From: Methylibium sp.
GTDB lineage: Bacteria; Pseudomonadota; Gammaproteobacteria; Burkholderiales; Burkholderiaceae_C
Direction: 5' to 3'
Length of the DNA: 49,524 nt
NCBI GenBank assembly: GCA_013824165.1
Contig: PNNH01000105.1
Span: forward strand, 1 to 49,524
A model generated the notes under the pieces. It saw nothing but the letters and a program-made list of their open reading frames with translations, did no database searches and was not told the origin of the DNA. Positions 42,313-49,524 of this stretch are shown here, in pieces (position 1 is the stretch's first letter; each line of letters begins with the position of its first letter). Made by a program: the position numbers and the translations under genes.

Positions 42313-44727
42313 TCAACCACGCAGTTTCGCGCCCAGTTCGGCAGCAAGCAGCGCAAGCACTGCGGCCATTGCTTCTTCGATGCGCTCATCGGTCAGCGTG
42401 GCCTCCTCGTCCAGCAGCTCAAGGCGCACAGCCAGACTGCGCTCGCCAGACTGAAGCTCGGCCGTAGGCTGTGCTGGCTTGAACACGTCGAACAGCTTGG
42501 CCGAACGAATCAGGCCACCATGCGCCTTGGCGATCGTGGCCATCAAAGCCTCGTGCGTCACCTTCTCGCCGACGATCACAGCAATGTCCCGAAGCACCGC
42601 CTGCTGGCGCGGTACGCCCTGACCCTTGGGCAAGGTGCGCGCCATCACTGCATCCAAGGTCAGCTCAAAGACGACCGGTGCGGTGGGCAGTTCATAGCCC
42701 TGGCGCCACTTGGGATGCAACTCGCCGATCACGCCGATCTCGACACCATCGAGCTCCACGCGCGCACTGCGGCCGGGGTGCAGCGCCGGATGTTCGGCTG
42801 CCACAAAGCGCAGCTGGCGCGGCGCGAACAGCGCCTCGACATCGCCCTTCACGTCGAAGAAGTCGACCTGCCGCTCCTTGGCTCCCCACTGCTGCTGGTC
42901 CACAGGGCCCCAGGCCAGGCCGGCAACGCGCATGGGCTGATTCACACCGGCAATGCTGCTGTCGCTCTCCGGCACCGAAGCATCGCGCAGGAACACGCGG
43001 CCGATCTCGAACACCCGGACGCGCGGCGCCTTGCGCGTCAGGTTGTAGCGCAGCACATTGACCAGGCTGCCCAGCAGGCTGCTGCGCATCACGGCCAGCG
43101 GCGCGGCAATGGGGTTGAGCAACTGGATGGGCTTGTCGTTACCCGCCAGTTCGCGCTCCCAGCGCTCTTCAACGAAGCTGAAGTTAATGGTCTCGAAATA
43201 GTCCCGAGCCGCCAGTGCGTGGCGCAGCGCGTGCACCGAGCGGCGCGACTCCGAGCGCACCTTGCCGACCACCGGCGCCAGCGGCGGCGTGGCCGGCAGC
43301 TTGGGGTAGCCGAGCACGCGGATCACTTCCTCGATCAGGTCTTCCTCGATCTGGATGTCGAAACGCCAGCTCGGCGGCGTCACGGTGATCACGCCGGCCG
43401 TCTCGCTGAACTCCAGGCCCAGACGCTTGAACACGCCTGCGCAGTCAGCCTGCGTGACGGGCATGCCAATCACCTTGGCGGCGCGCTCGATGCGCAGCGC
43501 CACCGGCTTGCGCTCCGGCATCGCAACGACATGGTCGTCCATCGGACCCGCCTCGCCGCCGCAGATCTCAAGGATCAGCTGCGTGATGCGCTCGATGTGC
43601 TCGACGGTCTGCGCCGGATCGACGCCGCGCTCGAAGCGATGGCCGGCGTCGGTCGAGAAGTTGTAGCGGCGCGAGCGCCCAGCCACGGCCTTGGGCCACC
43701 AGAAGGCGGCCTCGACATAGACATTCTTGGTGTCATCGGACACCGCGGTAGCGTCGCCGCCCATGACGCCGGCGAGCGACTCGACCTGCCGGCTGTCGGC
43801 GATCACGCCGACCTGCTCATCCACTTCGATGGTGTTGCCGTTTAGCAGCTTGAGCTGTTCGCCCTTGCGGCCCCAACGCACCACCAGCTCGTCGTGGATC
43901 TTGTCCAGATCGAAGATGTGCGAAGGCCGGCCCAGCTCGAACATCACGTAGTTGGAGATGTCCACCAGCGGCGAGACCGAGCGCTGGCCACAACGCGCCA
44001 GACGCTCAACAATCCAGTCAGGCGTCTTGGCTTTCGTGTCGACCCCGCGCACGATGCGACCCGAGAAGCGACCGCACAGATCGGCCGCCTCCACGCGCAC
44101 CGGCAGCTTGTCCTGGTGCTTAACTGGCACGGCCGGAAAGCTGGGGGCCTGCAACGGCGTACCCGTCAGCGCCGAAACCTCCCGGGCGATGCCATAGACG
44201 CTCAGGCAATGCGCCAGGTTGGGCGTCAGCTTGAGCGTGAACAGCATGTCGTCGAGCTTCAGATGCTCGCGGATGTCCTGGCCGATCAATGCATCGGACG
44301 CCAGCTCCAGCAGGCCGCCATGGTCCTCGCTGAGCTTGAGCTCGCGCGCCGAGCAAAGCATGCCAAAGCTCTCCACGCCGCGCAGCTTGCCCTTGCCGAT
44401 CATGAAGGGCTTGCCGTCCTCGCCCGGGGGCAGCTCGGCGCCGATGGTGGCCAGCGGAACCTTGATACCGGCCCTCGCATTGGGCGCGCCGCAAACGATC
44501 TGCAGCGGCTCTGCCCCGCCAGCATTGACCGTGCACACGCGCAGCTTGTCTGCGTTAGGGTGCTGCTCGGCGGTCAGGATCTCGGCCACGACGATGCCGC
44601 TGAAGGGCGGCGCCACCGGGCGCAGCTCTTCGACCTCCAGGCCGGACATGGTCAGCAGCTCGGCCAGCTCTTGCGTGTTCAGGGTGGGGTTGCAGAAGCT
44701 CCGCAGCCAGGACTCGGGGAATTGCAT
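42313..44727 (-). CDS. pheT: Phenylalanine-tRNA ligase beta subunit
   Basis: 804 residues. Order: N-terminal tRNA-binding domain (about 39-150, with [19 protein letters not shown]), B3/B4 editing region (about 210-380), B5 (about 400-475), the catalytic-like core and a C-terminal ferredoxin-fold anticodon-binding domain (about 710-804, [24 protein letters not shown]). It edits Tyr-tRNA(Phe) and binds tRNA in the alpha2beta2 enzyme with PheS. Start at 44727; 54 bp after pheS. Confidence 0.98.
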   Translation of the reverse strand: MQFPESWLRSFCNPTLNTQELAELLTMSGLEVEELRPVAPPFSGIVVAEILTAEQHPNADKLRVCTVNAGGAEPLQIVCGAPNARAGIKVPLATIGAELPPGEDGKPFMIGKGKLRGVESFGMLCSARELKLSEDHGGLLELASDALIGQDIREHLKLDDMLFTLKLTPNLAHCLSVYGIAREVSALTGTPLQAPSFPAVPVKHQDKLPVRVEAADLCGRFSGRIVRGVDTKAKTPDWIVERLARCGQRSVSPLVDISNYVMFELGRPSHIFDLDKIHDELVVRWGRKGEQLKLLNGNTIEVDEQVGVIADSRQVESLAGVMGGDATAVSDDTKNVYVEAAFWWPKAVAGRSRRYNFSTDAGHRFERGVDPAQTVEHIERITQLILEICGGEAGPMDDHVVAMPERKPVALRIERAAKVIGMPVTQADCAGVFKRLGLEFSETAGVITVTPPSWRFDIQIEEDLIEEVIRVLGYPKLPATPPLAPVVGKVRSESRRSVHALRHALAARDYFETINFSFVEERWERELAGNDKPIQLLNPIAAPLAVMRSSLLGSLVNVLRYNLTRKAPRVRVFEIGRVFLRDASVPESDSSIAGVNQPMRVAGLAWGPVDQQQWGAKERQVDFFDVKGDVEALFAPRQLRFVAAEHPALHPGRSARVELDGVEIGVIGELHPKWRQGYELPTAPVVFELTLDAVMARTLPKGQGVPRQQAVLRDIAVIVGEKVTHEALMATIAKAHGGLIRSAKLFDVFKPAQPTAELQSGERSLAVRLELLDEEATLTDERIEEAMAAVLALLAAELGAKLRG

Positions 44728-44781
44728 GTTCTGTACTCTTCAGGCGTTCGATGGCGGGTATTCGTCAGCTACAGGATCAGC

Positions 44782-45819
44782 TCACTTGAACTGGCTCAGG
44801 AAGCGCAGATCACCGTCGAAGAACAGGCGCAAGTCGTTCACGCCGTAGCGAAGCATGGCCAGGCGGTCGATGCCCGAGCCGAAGGCGAAGCCGATATAAC
44901 GTTCCGGGTCCAGGCCCATATTGCGGATCACCTGGGGGTGAACCTGGCCCGAGCCGGAGACCTCCAGCCAGCGCCCTTTCAGCGGACCCGAGCCAAACAT
45001 CATGTCGATCTCTGCACTGGGCTCGGTGAAGGGGAAATAGCTGGGGCGGAAGCGGATCTCCATGTCCGTCGTCTCGAAGAACTGCTGCATGAAGTTCACG
45101 TAGACGGACTTGAGGTCCTTGAAGGAGATGTTCTCGCCCACCCACAGACCCTCGACCTGGTGGAACATCGGCGAGTGCGTCGCGTCGCTGTCCACGCGGT
45201 AGGTGCGGCCCGGCGCGATCACGCGGATCTCGGGCATCGCCTGGCCGGCATCGATCAGCGCCTGATGCTTCTTCACATGCTGCACCGCATAGCGGATCTG
45301 CATCGGGCTGGTGTGCGTGCGCAGCACATGGCCGCCTTCGATGTAGAAGGTGTCGTGCATCGAGCGGGCCGGATGGTCTTCCGGCGTGTTCAGCGCCGTG
45401 AAATTGAACCAGTCGTTCTCGATCTCGGGTCCATCGGCCACGTCAAAACCCATCGAGCCGAAGATGGCCTCGATGCGCTCCATCGCTCGCGTGATCGGGT
45501 GCAGGCCGCCGGTGCCACGCTGGCGACCTGGCAACGAGACATCGAGTGCCTCGGCCTTCAGCTGCTTCTCCAGCTCGGCATCGGCCAAGGCCTGACGGCG
45601 CGCGTTCAGCGCGGCCTCGATGCCGGTCTTGAGCTGGTTGATCTGGGCGCCGCGGGTCTTCTTTTCCTCGACCGTCAGGCTGGCCAGGCCCTTCATCAGC
45701 TCGGTCACCTGGCCGCTCTTGCCGATAAATCGGGCTTTGGCGTTCTCCAGGTCGGCGGGCGTGGCAGCAGCGGCAAATTCGGCGGCCGCCGTCTCTAGCA
45801 GTTGATCGAGGTCGTTCAT
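44782..45819 (-). CDS. pheS: Phenylalanine-tRNA ligase alpha subunit
   Basis: 345 residues. N-terminal coiled coil (about 1-85), then the class II core: [32 protein letters not shown], the motif 2 region [10 protein letters not shown]...[16 protein letters not shown] and motif 3 [25 protein letters not shown]. It activates phenylalanine and charges tRNA(Phe). Upstream 129 bp contain three hairpins, the last just 38 bp from the ATG, where attenuation could act. Confidence 0.98.
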   Translation of the reverse strand: MNDLDQLLETAAAEFAAAATPADLENAKARFIGKSGQVTELMKGLASLTVEEKKTRGAQINQLKTGIEAALNARRQALADAELEKQLKAEALDVSLPGRQRGTGGLHPITRAMERIEAIFGSMGFDVADGPEIENDWFNFTALNTPEDHPARSMHDTFYIEGGHVLRTHTSPMQIRYAVQHVKKHQALIDAGQAMPEIRVIAPGRTYRVDSDATHSPMFHQVEGLWVGENISFKDLKSVYVNFMQQFFETTDMEIRFRPSYFPFTEPSAEIDMMFGSGPLKGRWLEVSGSGQVHPQVIRNMGLDPERYIGFAFGSGIDRLAMLRYGVNDLRLFFDGDLRFLSQFK

Positions 45820-45858
45820 CGCGGGGCGACTCAGAGTATTCGGTACGTAAGAATGAGA

Positions 45859-45941
45859 AAAGGCCGAGCACCAGGGTGTCGGCCTTTAAAGGCGCGCCTC
45901 GGCCAGAAGCCGAGGCAGCCGCAGCGCCCCTGAGGGCGCTG
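45859..45941 (-). promoter_or_regulatory. Hairpin cluster between rplT and pheS
   Basis: Three inverted repeats: CAGCGCCC/GGGCGCTG (45922-45941), GCCTCGGC/GCCGAGGC (45896-45916) and AAAGGCCGA/TCGGCCTTT (45859-45887, minus-strand tail TTTTC). The last is a weak terminator or attenuator just before pheS. No obvious Phe-rich leader peptide was found. Confidence 0.5.
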
Positions 45942-45948
45942 GCAGCAA

Positions 45949-46305
45949 TTAAGCGAGAGCGGCCTTCACCTTGGCAAAGATGCTGGCAAAACCAGCCGGA
46001 TCGTTGACGGCGAGATCGGCCAGGACCTTGCGGTCGATGTCGATCTGGGCCTTCTTCAGGCCTGCAACGAACTTGCTGTAGCTCAGACCCAGGCCACGGC
46101 TTGCCGCGTTGATACGGGCAATCCACAGCGCACGGAACACGCGCTTCTTGGCACGGCGGTCACGGTAGGCGTATTGGCCTGCCTTCATCACCGCCTGTTT
46201 GGCGATGCGGAAGACATTCTTACGACGACCACGGAAGCCCTTGGCCAGAGCCAGGACCTTCTTGTGACGGGCACGTGCGGTAACACCACGTTTAACGCGA
46301 GGCAT
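45949..46305 (-). CDS. rplT: 50S ribosomal protein L20
   Basis: 118 residues, exact family length. [62 protein letters not shown] is the L20 signature. It binds 23S rRNA domain I early in assembly and in E. coli represses its own operon. It follows rpmI by 29 bp. Confidence 0.98.
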   Translation of the reverse strand: MPRVKRGVTARARHKKVLALAKGFRGRRKNVFRIAKQAVMKAGQYAYRDRRAKKRVFRALWIARINAASRGLGLSYSKFVAGLKKAQIDIDRKVLADLAVNDPAGFASIFAKVKAALA

Positions 46306-46334
46306 ATTAAATCTCCTTTAGTTAAATGGTGGAA

Positions 46335-46538
46335 TTACAGACCAGCAAAGGGCAGCATCTGAGCGATGTGACCCATGTTGGTTTCGTGCACAGTCGTCGT
46401 ACCGCGCAGGTGACGCTTGTTCTTCGTGGTCTTCTTGGTCAGGATGTGGCGCTTGAACGCCTGACCGCGCTTGACGGTACCACCCGGACGCACGCGAAAA
46501 CGCTTCTTCGCGCTGCTCTTGGTCTTCATTTTGGGCAT
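46335..46538 (-). CDS. rpmI: 50S ribosomal protein L35
   Basis: 67 residues from the ATG at 46538: [46 protein letters not shown] is the standard L35 start and core. A longer reading upstream belongs to the leader and is not conserved. A GGAG site lies about eight bases upstream. It is part of the infC-rpmI-rplT unit. Confidence 0.97.
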   Translation of the reverse strand: MPKMKTKSSAKKRFRVRPGGTVKRGQAFKRHILTKKTTKNKRHLRGTTTVHETNMGHIAQMLPFAGL

Positions 46539-46570
46539 GTTATTGCTCCTTTTAAGATGTCCCAGGGGCG

Positions 46571-46777
46571 GTTGCGGGACTCGCAACACTTGCTAGCCTC
46601 TGGAGACTAATAAGCCCGCCGACGACCAAATCGACGGGCCTGAACTCTGCAAGGCGCACGGCCTTGCGGCCGCTCGCCGGGCCGCTCGCAGGAGCGGCCG
46701 GTCTGCAAATCCAAAAGGGCCAACGCCCGCTTGGATTTGCGCCCCTGGAGGGGGCGGGCCCGCGTTTTCCGCGGGCC
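46571..46777 (-). promoter_or_regulatory. Structured infC-rpmI spacer, candidate L20 control region
   Basis: At least four hairpins fill the 245 bp between infC and rpmI: 46757-46777 (GGCCCGCG arms), 46705-46740 (10-bp GCAAATCCAA arms, 16-base loop), 46680-46699 (GGCCGCTC arms) and 46614-46639 (9 bp with one G-U), plus a small GTTGCG stem at 46571-46587. In E. coli the L20 operator lies in this interval. No T-run follows any stem on the transcript strand, so they are not terminators. Confidence 0.45.
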
Positions 46778-46783
46778 GGAGGC

Positions 46784-47329
46784 TCAACGCTTCTTCGGCG
46801 CAAGAACCATGATCATCTGCCGGCCTTCCAGCTTGGGCATGTTCTCGACCACGGCCACATCAGACAACTCGTCTCGAATGCGCTCAAGCAGCCGCATGCC
46901 GATGTCCTGGTGCGTAATCTCGCGGCCGCGATAGCGCAGCGTGACCTTGCCCTTGTCGCCGTCTTCCGCGATGAAGCGACGCAGATTGCGCATCTTGATC
47001 TGGTAGTCGCCCTCGTCCGTACCCGGACGGAACTTCACTTCCTTGATCTCGATGACCTTCTGCTTGGACTTCGCCTCGGCTGCACGCTTCTGCTCGATGT
47101 ACTTGAACTTTCCGTAGTCCATCAAACGACACACCGGCGGCGTCGCTGTGGCGGAAATCTCAACCAAGTCCACGTCCAGATCGCCTGCCATACGCAGGGC
47201 TTCCTGGATGCTCACGATACCCAGAGGCTCGTTTTCCGGCCCGTTCAGACGGACTTCGGGAGCAAGAATTTCACGGTTCAGCCGATGCTTGCGCTCGGGA
47301 ATCGCACGACGGTCAGCAAAAGTAGCGAT
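46784..47329 (-). CDS. infC: Translation initiation factor IF-3 (non-ATG start)
   Basis: 181 residues if started at the ATC codon at 47329-47327: [30 protein letters not shown], the N-terminal sequence expected for IF3, with AAAGG about nine bases upstream. A GTG at 47215 gives only 143 residues and cuts off part of the N-terminal domain, so it is rejected. The C-terminal domain runs [32 protein letters not shown] and [15 protein letters not shown]3 discriminates against non-canonical start codons, so its own rare start allows autoregulation, as in E. coli (ATT). Confidence 0.95.
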   Translation of the reverse strand: MATFADRRAIPERKHRLNREILAPEVRLNGPENEPLGIVSIQEALRMAGDLDVDLVEISATATPPVCRLMDYGKFKYIEQKRAAEAKSKQKVIEIKEVKFRPGTDEGDYQIKMRNLRRFIAEDGDKGKVTLRYRGREITHQDIGMRLLERIRDELSDVAVVENMPKLEGRQMIMVLAPKKR

Positions 47330-47401
47330 GGTGCATACCTTTCAATGGACCCCAAGGCGAGAGGCCCAAACACAAGCAAAAGCGCGCCCTGATCGAACCA
47401 C

Positions 47402-49321
47402 TCAGGCCTTGGAGGCGATGTCAGCCGAGAGCTTTTCAACAAAGCTGTCCAGGGACATCACACCCAGGTCTTGGTTGCCTCGGGCGCGCACCGCGACGGC
47501 CCCGTTTGCCTTCTCCTTGTCGCCAACGACCAGGATGAACGGAACCTTCTGCAAAGAATGCTCGCGGATTTTATACGTGATTTTCTCGTTCCGCAAATCG
47601 CTCGCCACCCTAACTCCTTGTTTTTGCAGCGATTTCACAATTTCCGCAACGTAATCAGCCTGCGCATCGGTGATATTGGCCACCACCACCTGGGTCGGAG
47701 CCAGCCAGGTGGGCAGCGCGCCGGAATGCTGCTCGATCAGGATGCCGATGAAGCGCTCCAGGCTGCCCACGATGGCACGGTGCAACATCACCGGCGTCTT
47801 GTGCTGGCCATCTTGGTCAACGAACTCGGCACCCAGACGCCCCGGCATCGAGAAGTCCACCTGCATGGTGCCGCACTGCCACTGGCGACCCAGCGCATCC
47901 TTCAGCGTGTACTCGATCTTGGGGCCGTAGAAAGCGCCATCGCCCGGAGCGATGATGAACTCCACACCCGACGCACGCAGCGATTCCATCAGCGCGAACT
48001 CAGCCTTGTCCCAGACTTCGTCCGAGCCGATACGCGCCTCGGGGCGCGTCGCCACCTTGTAGATGATGTCGGTGAAGCCAAAGTCCTTGTAGACCTTCTG
48101 CAGCAGGGCCGTGTAGTTGACGCACTCCTGCAGGATCTGGTCCTCGGTGCAGAAGATGTGGCCGTCGTCCTGCGTGAAGCCGCGCACGCGCATGATGCCG
48201 TGCAGGCCGCCCGTGGGCTCGTTGCGGTGGCACTGGCCGAATTCGCCGAAGCGCAGTGGCAGGTCGCGGTAGCTCTTGATGCCGTGCTTGAAGATCAGGA
48301 TGTGACCCGGGCAGTTCATCGGCTTGAGCGCGTAGTCGCGCTTCTCCGACTCGGTCGTGAACATATTGTCGCGGTACTTGTCCCAGTGGCCGGTCGCTTC
48401 CCACAGCGTCTTGTCGAGCAACTGCGGGCCCTTGACCTCCTGGTAACCGTTGTCTCGGTAGACGCGGCGCATGTACTGCTCCACCTCCTGCCAGACCGTC
48501 CAGCCCTTGGGGTGCCAGAACACCACGCCCGGCGCATGCTCGTCGATGTGGAACAGACCAAGTTCCTTGCCCAGCTTGCGGTGGTCGCGCTTCTCGGCCT
48601 CCTCCAGCATGGTCAGGTACTTCTGCAGATCATCCTTGCTGGCCCAGGCCGTGCCATAGATGCGCTGAAGCTGCTCGTTGCGATGGTCGCCGCGCCAGTA
48701 GGCACCAGCCACCTTCATCAGCTTGAAGTGCTTGAGCTTGCCGGTGGACGGCACGTGCGGGCCGCGGCACAGGTCGGTGAACTTGCCTTCGGCGTAGAGC
48801 GACACGGCCTGGTCAGCCGGGATGCTCTCAATGATCTCGGCCTTGTAGGCCTCGCCGATACCCTTGAAGTAGCTCACCGCCTCGTCACGCGGCAGCACCG
48901 AGCGGACGACCTTTTCGTCTTTCTTGGCCAGTTCGCTCATCTTCGACTCGATGGCCGCCAGGTCCTCGGGGGTGAACGGACGCTTGTACGAGAAGTCGTA
49001 ATAGAAGCCATGCTCGATCACCGGGCCGATGGTGACCTGGGCCTCAGGAAACAGTTCCTTGACGGCGTAGGCCAGCAAGTGGGCCGTCGAATGACGAATC
49101 ACCTCCAGGCCGTCAGCATCCTTGTCGGTGATGATGGCCAGCTGCGTGTCAGCCTCGATGAGGTAGCTGGTGTCGACCAGTTGAGCGGCATCGCCCTTGC
49201 CGACACGGCCAGCCAGCGCCGCCTTGGCCAGGCCAGCGCCAATCGAAGCGGCGACATCAGCCACGGTCACTGCCTGCGCGAATTCGCGCTTGGAACCATC
49301 AGGCAATTGAATCGAGATCAT
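47402..49321 (-). CDS. thrS: Threonine-tRNA ligase
   Basis: 639 residues from [16 protein letters not shown], preceded by GGAG eight bases upstream. N-terminal TGS domain (about 1-62); editing domain with HSTAHLL (His77 and His81) and the second site [11 protein letters not shown]; class II core with [21 protein letters not shown] (motif 1), the Zn-binding Cys in [15 protein letters not shown], motif 2 [30 protein letters not shown]; and the C-terminal anticodon domain. Threonylates tRNA(Thr), including the tRNA-Thr(CGU) in this window. It precedes infC with a 72-bp gap. Confidence 0.98.
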   Translation of the reverse strand: MISIQLPDGSKREFAQAVTVADVAASIGAGLAKAALAGRVGKGDAAQLVDTSYLIEADTQLAIITDKDADGLEVIRHSTAHLLAYAVKELFPEAQVTIGPVIEHGFYYDFSYKRPFTPEDLAAIESKMSELAKKDEKVVRSVLPRDEAVSYFKGIGEAYKAEIIESIPADQAVSLYAEGKFTDLCRGPHVPSTGKLKHFKLMKVAGAYWRGDHRNEQLQRIYGTAWASKDDLQKYLTMLEEAEKRDHRKLGKELGLFHIDEHAPGVVFWHPKGWTVWQEVEQYMRRVYRDNGYQEVKGPQLLDKTLWEATGHWDKYRDNMFTTESEKRDYALKPMNCPGHILIFKHGIKSYRDLPLRFGEFGQCHRNEPTGGLHGIMRVRGFTQDDGHIFCTEDQILQECVNYTALLQKVYKDFGFTDIIYKVATRPEARIGSDEVWDKAEFALMESLRASGVEFIIAPGDGAFYGPKIEYTLKDALGRQWQCGTMQVDFSMPGRLGAEFVDQDGQHKTPVMLHRAIVGSLERFIGILIEQHSGALPTWLAPTQVVVANITDAQADYVAEIVKSLQKQGVRVASDLRNEKITYKIREHSLQKVPFILVVGDKEKANGAVAVRARGNQDLGVMSLDSFVEKLSADIASKA

Positions 49322-49356
49322 CGAGAAACTCCATGAGCACCCGGGCATTCGGATGC

Positions 49357-49390
49357 GAAAAACAAAAAAGCGCGGCCTGGTGCCGCGCTT
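49357..49390 (-). terminator. Strong intrinsic terminator in the thrS leader
   Basis: AAGCGCGGC (49368-49376), loop of five, GCCGCGCTT (49382-49390): 9-bp perfect stem followed on the transcript strand by TTTTTTGTTTTT. It lies 36-69 bp before the thrS ATG. It either ends the gene upstream of the window or attenuates thrS; no T-box features were seen. Confidence 0.85.
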
Positions 49391-49524
49391 CATTGGGGTG
49401 CTGCAAAAACAGCTAAGGGGAAAGACGTGACGAGCCGCGGCCGACTAACAAACCTTTGCAGTGGAGGTCGTAGTTCGCGGTGTCATAACCATCGTGCCTT
49501 TCTCGCCCTTGTTGTCTGAAGATG
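49391..49524. other. Region upstream of thrS to the window edge
   Basis: 134 bp with no recognisable gene or tRNA. It probably holds the promoter of the thrS-infC-rpmI-rplT transcript or the tail of an upstream unit. Confidence 0.4.

Noticed and set aside
41860..45798. Two long plus-strand frames (661 and 634 codons)
   Set aside because: Antisense to pheT, pheS and ihfA; no recognisable motif, and the minus-strand genes are certain.
47471..49336. A 621-codon open frame on the plus strand
   Set aside because: Antisense to thrS, with His/Leu/Val-rich translation typical of antisense frames in GC-rich genes.
49322..49524. T-box riboswitch ahead of thrS
   Set aside because: A terminator is present, but there is no T-box consensus (UGGN box) or specifier hairpin, and T-boxes are rare outside Gram-positive bacteria.

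Overview
This is a high-GC chromosomal segment of a betaproteobacterium, most likely of the order Burkholderiales (Comamonadaceae / Sphaerotilaceae / Roseateles type). The clues are the block thrS-infC-rpmI-rplT-pheS-pheT-ihfA-MerR-tRNA-Pro, an orphan Bug-family binding protein, a general porin, and a pmd/lig-type protocatechuate 4,5-cleavage operon. The genus cannot be fixed from sequence reading alone. No insertion sequence, phage or CRISPR array was seen.

Layout. 1-2775: end of a GAF/DUF484-like gene, then a four-gene + strand set (DUF2975 membrane protein, small XRE regulator, Pro/Ala-rich anchored protein, secreted unknown). 2817-8363: ordinary metabolic genes (lipoprotein, GNAT, acyl-CoA synthetase, ArsC, GNAT, alpha/beta hydrolase, DnaQ-like exonuclease). 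8360-12773: the VC_2705-type sodium/solute symporter with its DUF4212 small subunit and a cNMP/CBS/DUF294 protein. 12889-18980: TPR protein, small membrane protein, prfB with its programmed frameshift, pepN, fbp and tRNA-Thr(CGU). 19039-22756: a Lon-family protease and an OYE-family oxidoreductase.

22762-33883 is the most distinctive part. It is one 11-gene minus-strand operon encoding the whole protocatechuate 4,5-cleavage route: LigAB ring cleavage, LigC dehydrogenase, LigI lactonase, LigU tautomerase, LigJ hydratase and LigK aldolase, giving pyruvate and oxaloacetate. It also carries an unassigned DUF1932-type dehydrogenase between ligK and ligI. A complete TRAP transporter (DctQ-DctM-DctP) sits at the promoter-distal end, where related Comamonas operons use an MFS carrier (PmdK). 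A LysR gene is divergent from ligU, with a perfect T-N11-A palindrome in the 110-bp gap; an intrinsic terminator closes the operon after dctP.

33899-40734: a REC-DUF3369-degenerate GGDEF-EAL protein, then a Bug binding protein and LysR gene divergent from a porin and a lipoprotein alpha/beta hydrolase. This looks like a second small uptake-and-hydrolysis module of unknown substrate. 40735-41283 has no convincing gene. 41284-49524 is the conserved translation block, all on the minus strand. It has several RNA-level control candidates: an ATC start for infC, a hairpin-rich infC-rpmI spacer, hairpins before pheS and a strong terminator in the thrS leader.

The best candidates for undescribed biology are the DUF1932 dehydrogenase inside the protocatechuate operon, the porin/lipoprotein-hydrolase/Bug module, and a GNAT translationally coupled to an acyl-CoA synthetase that carries a PX4GK acetylation-type motif.
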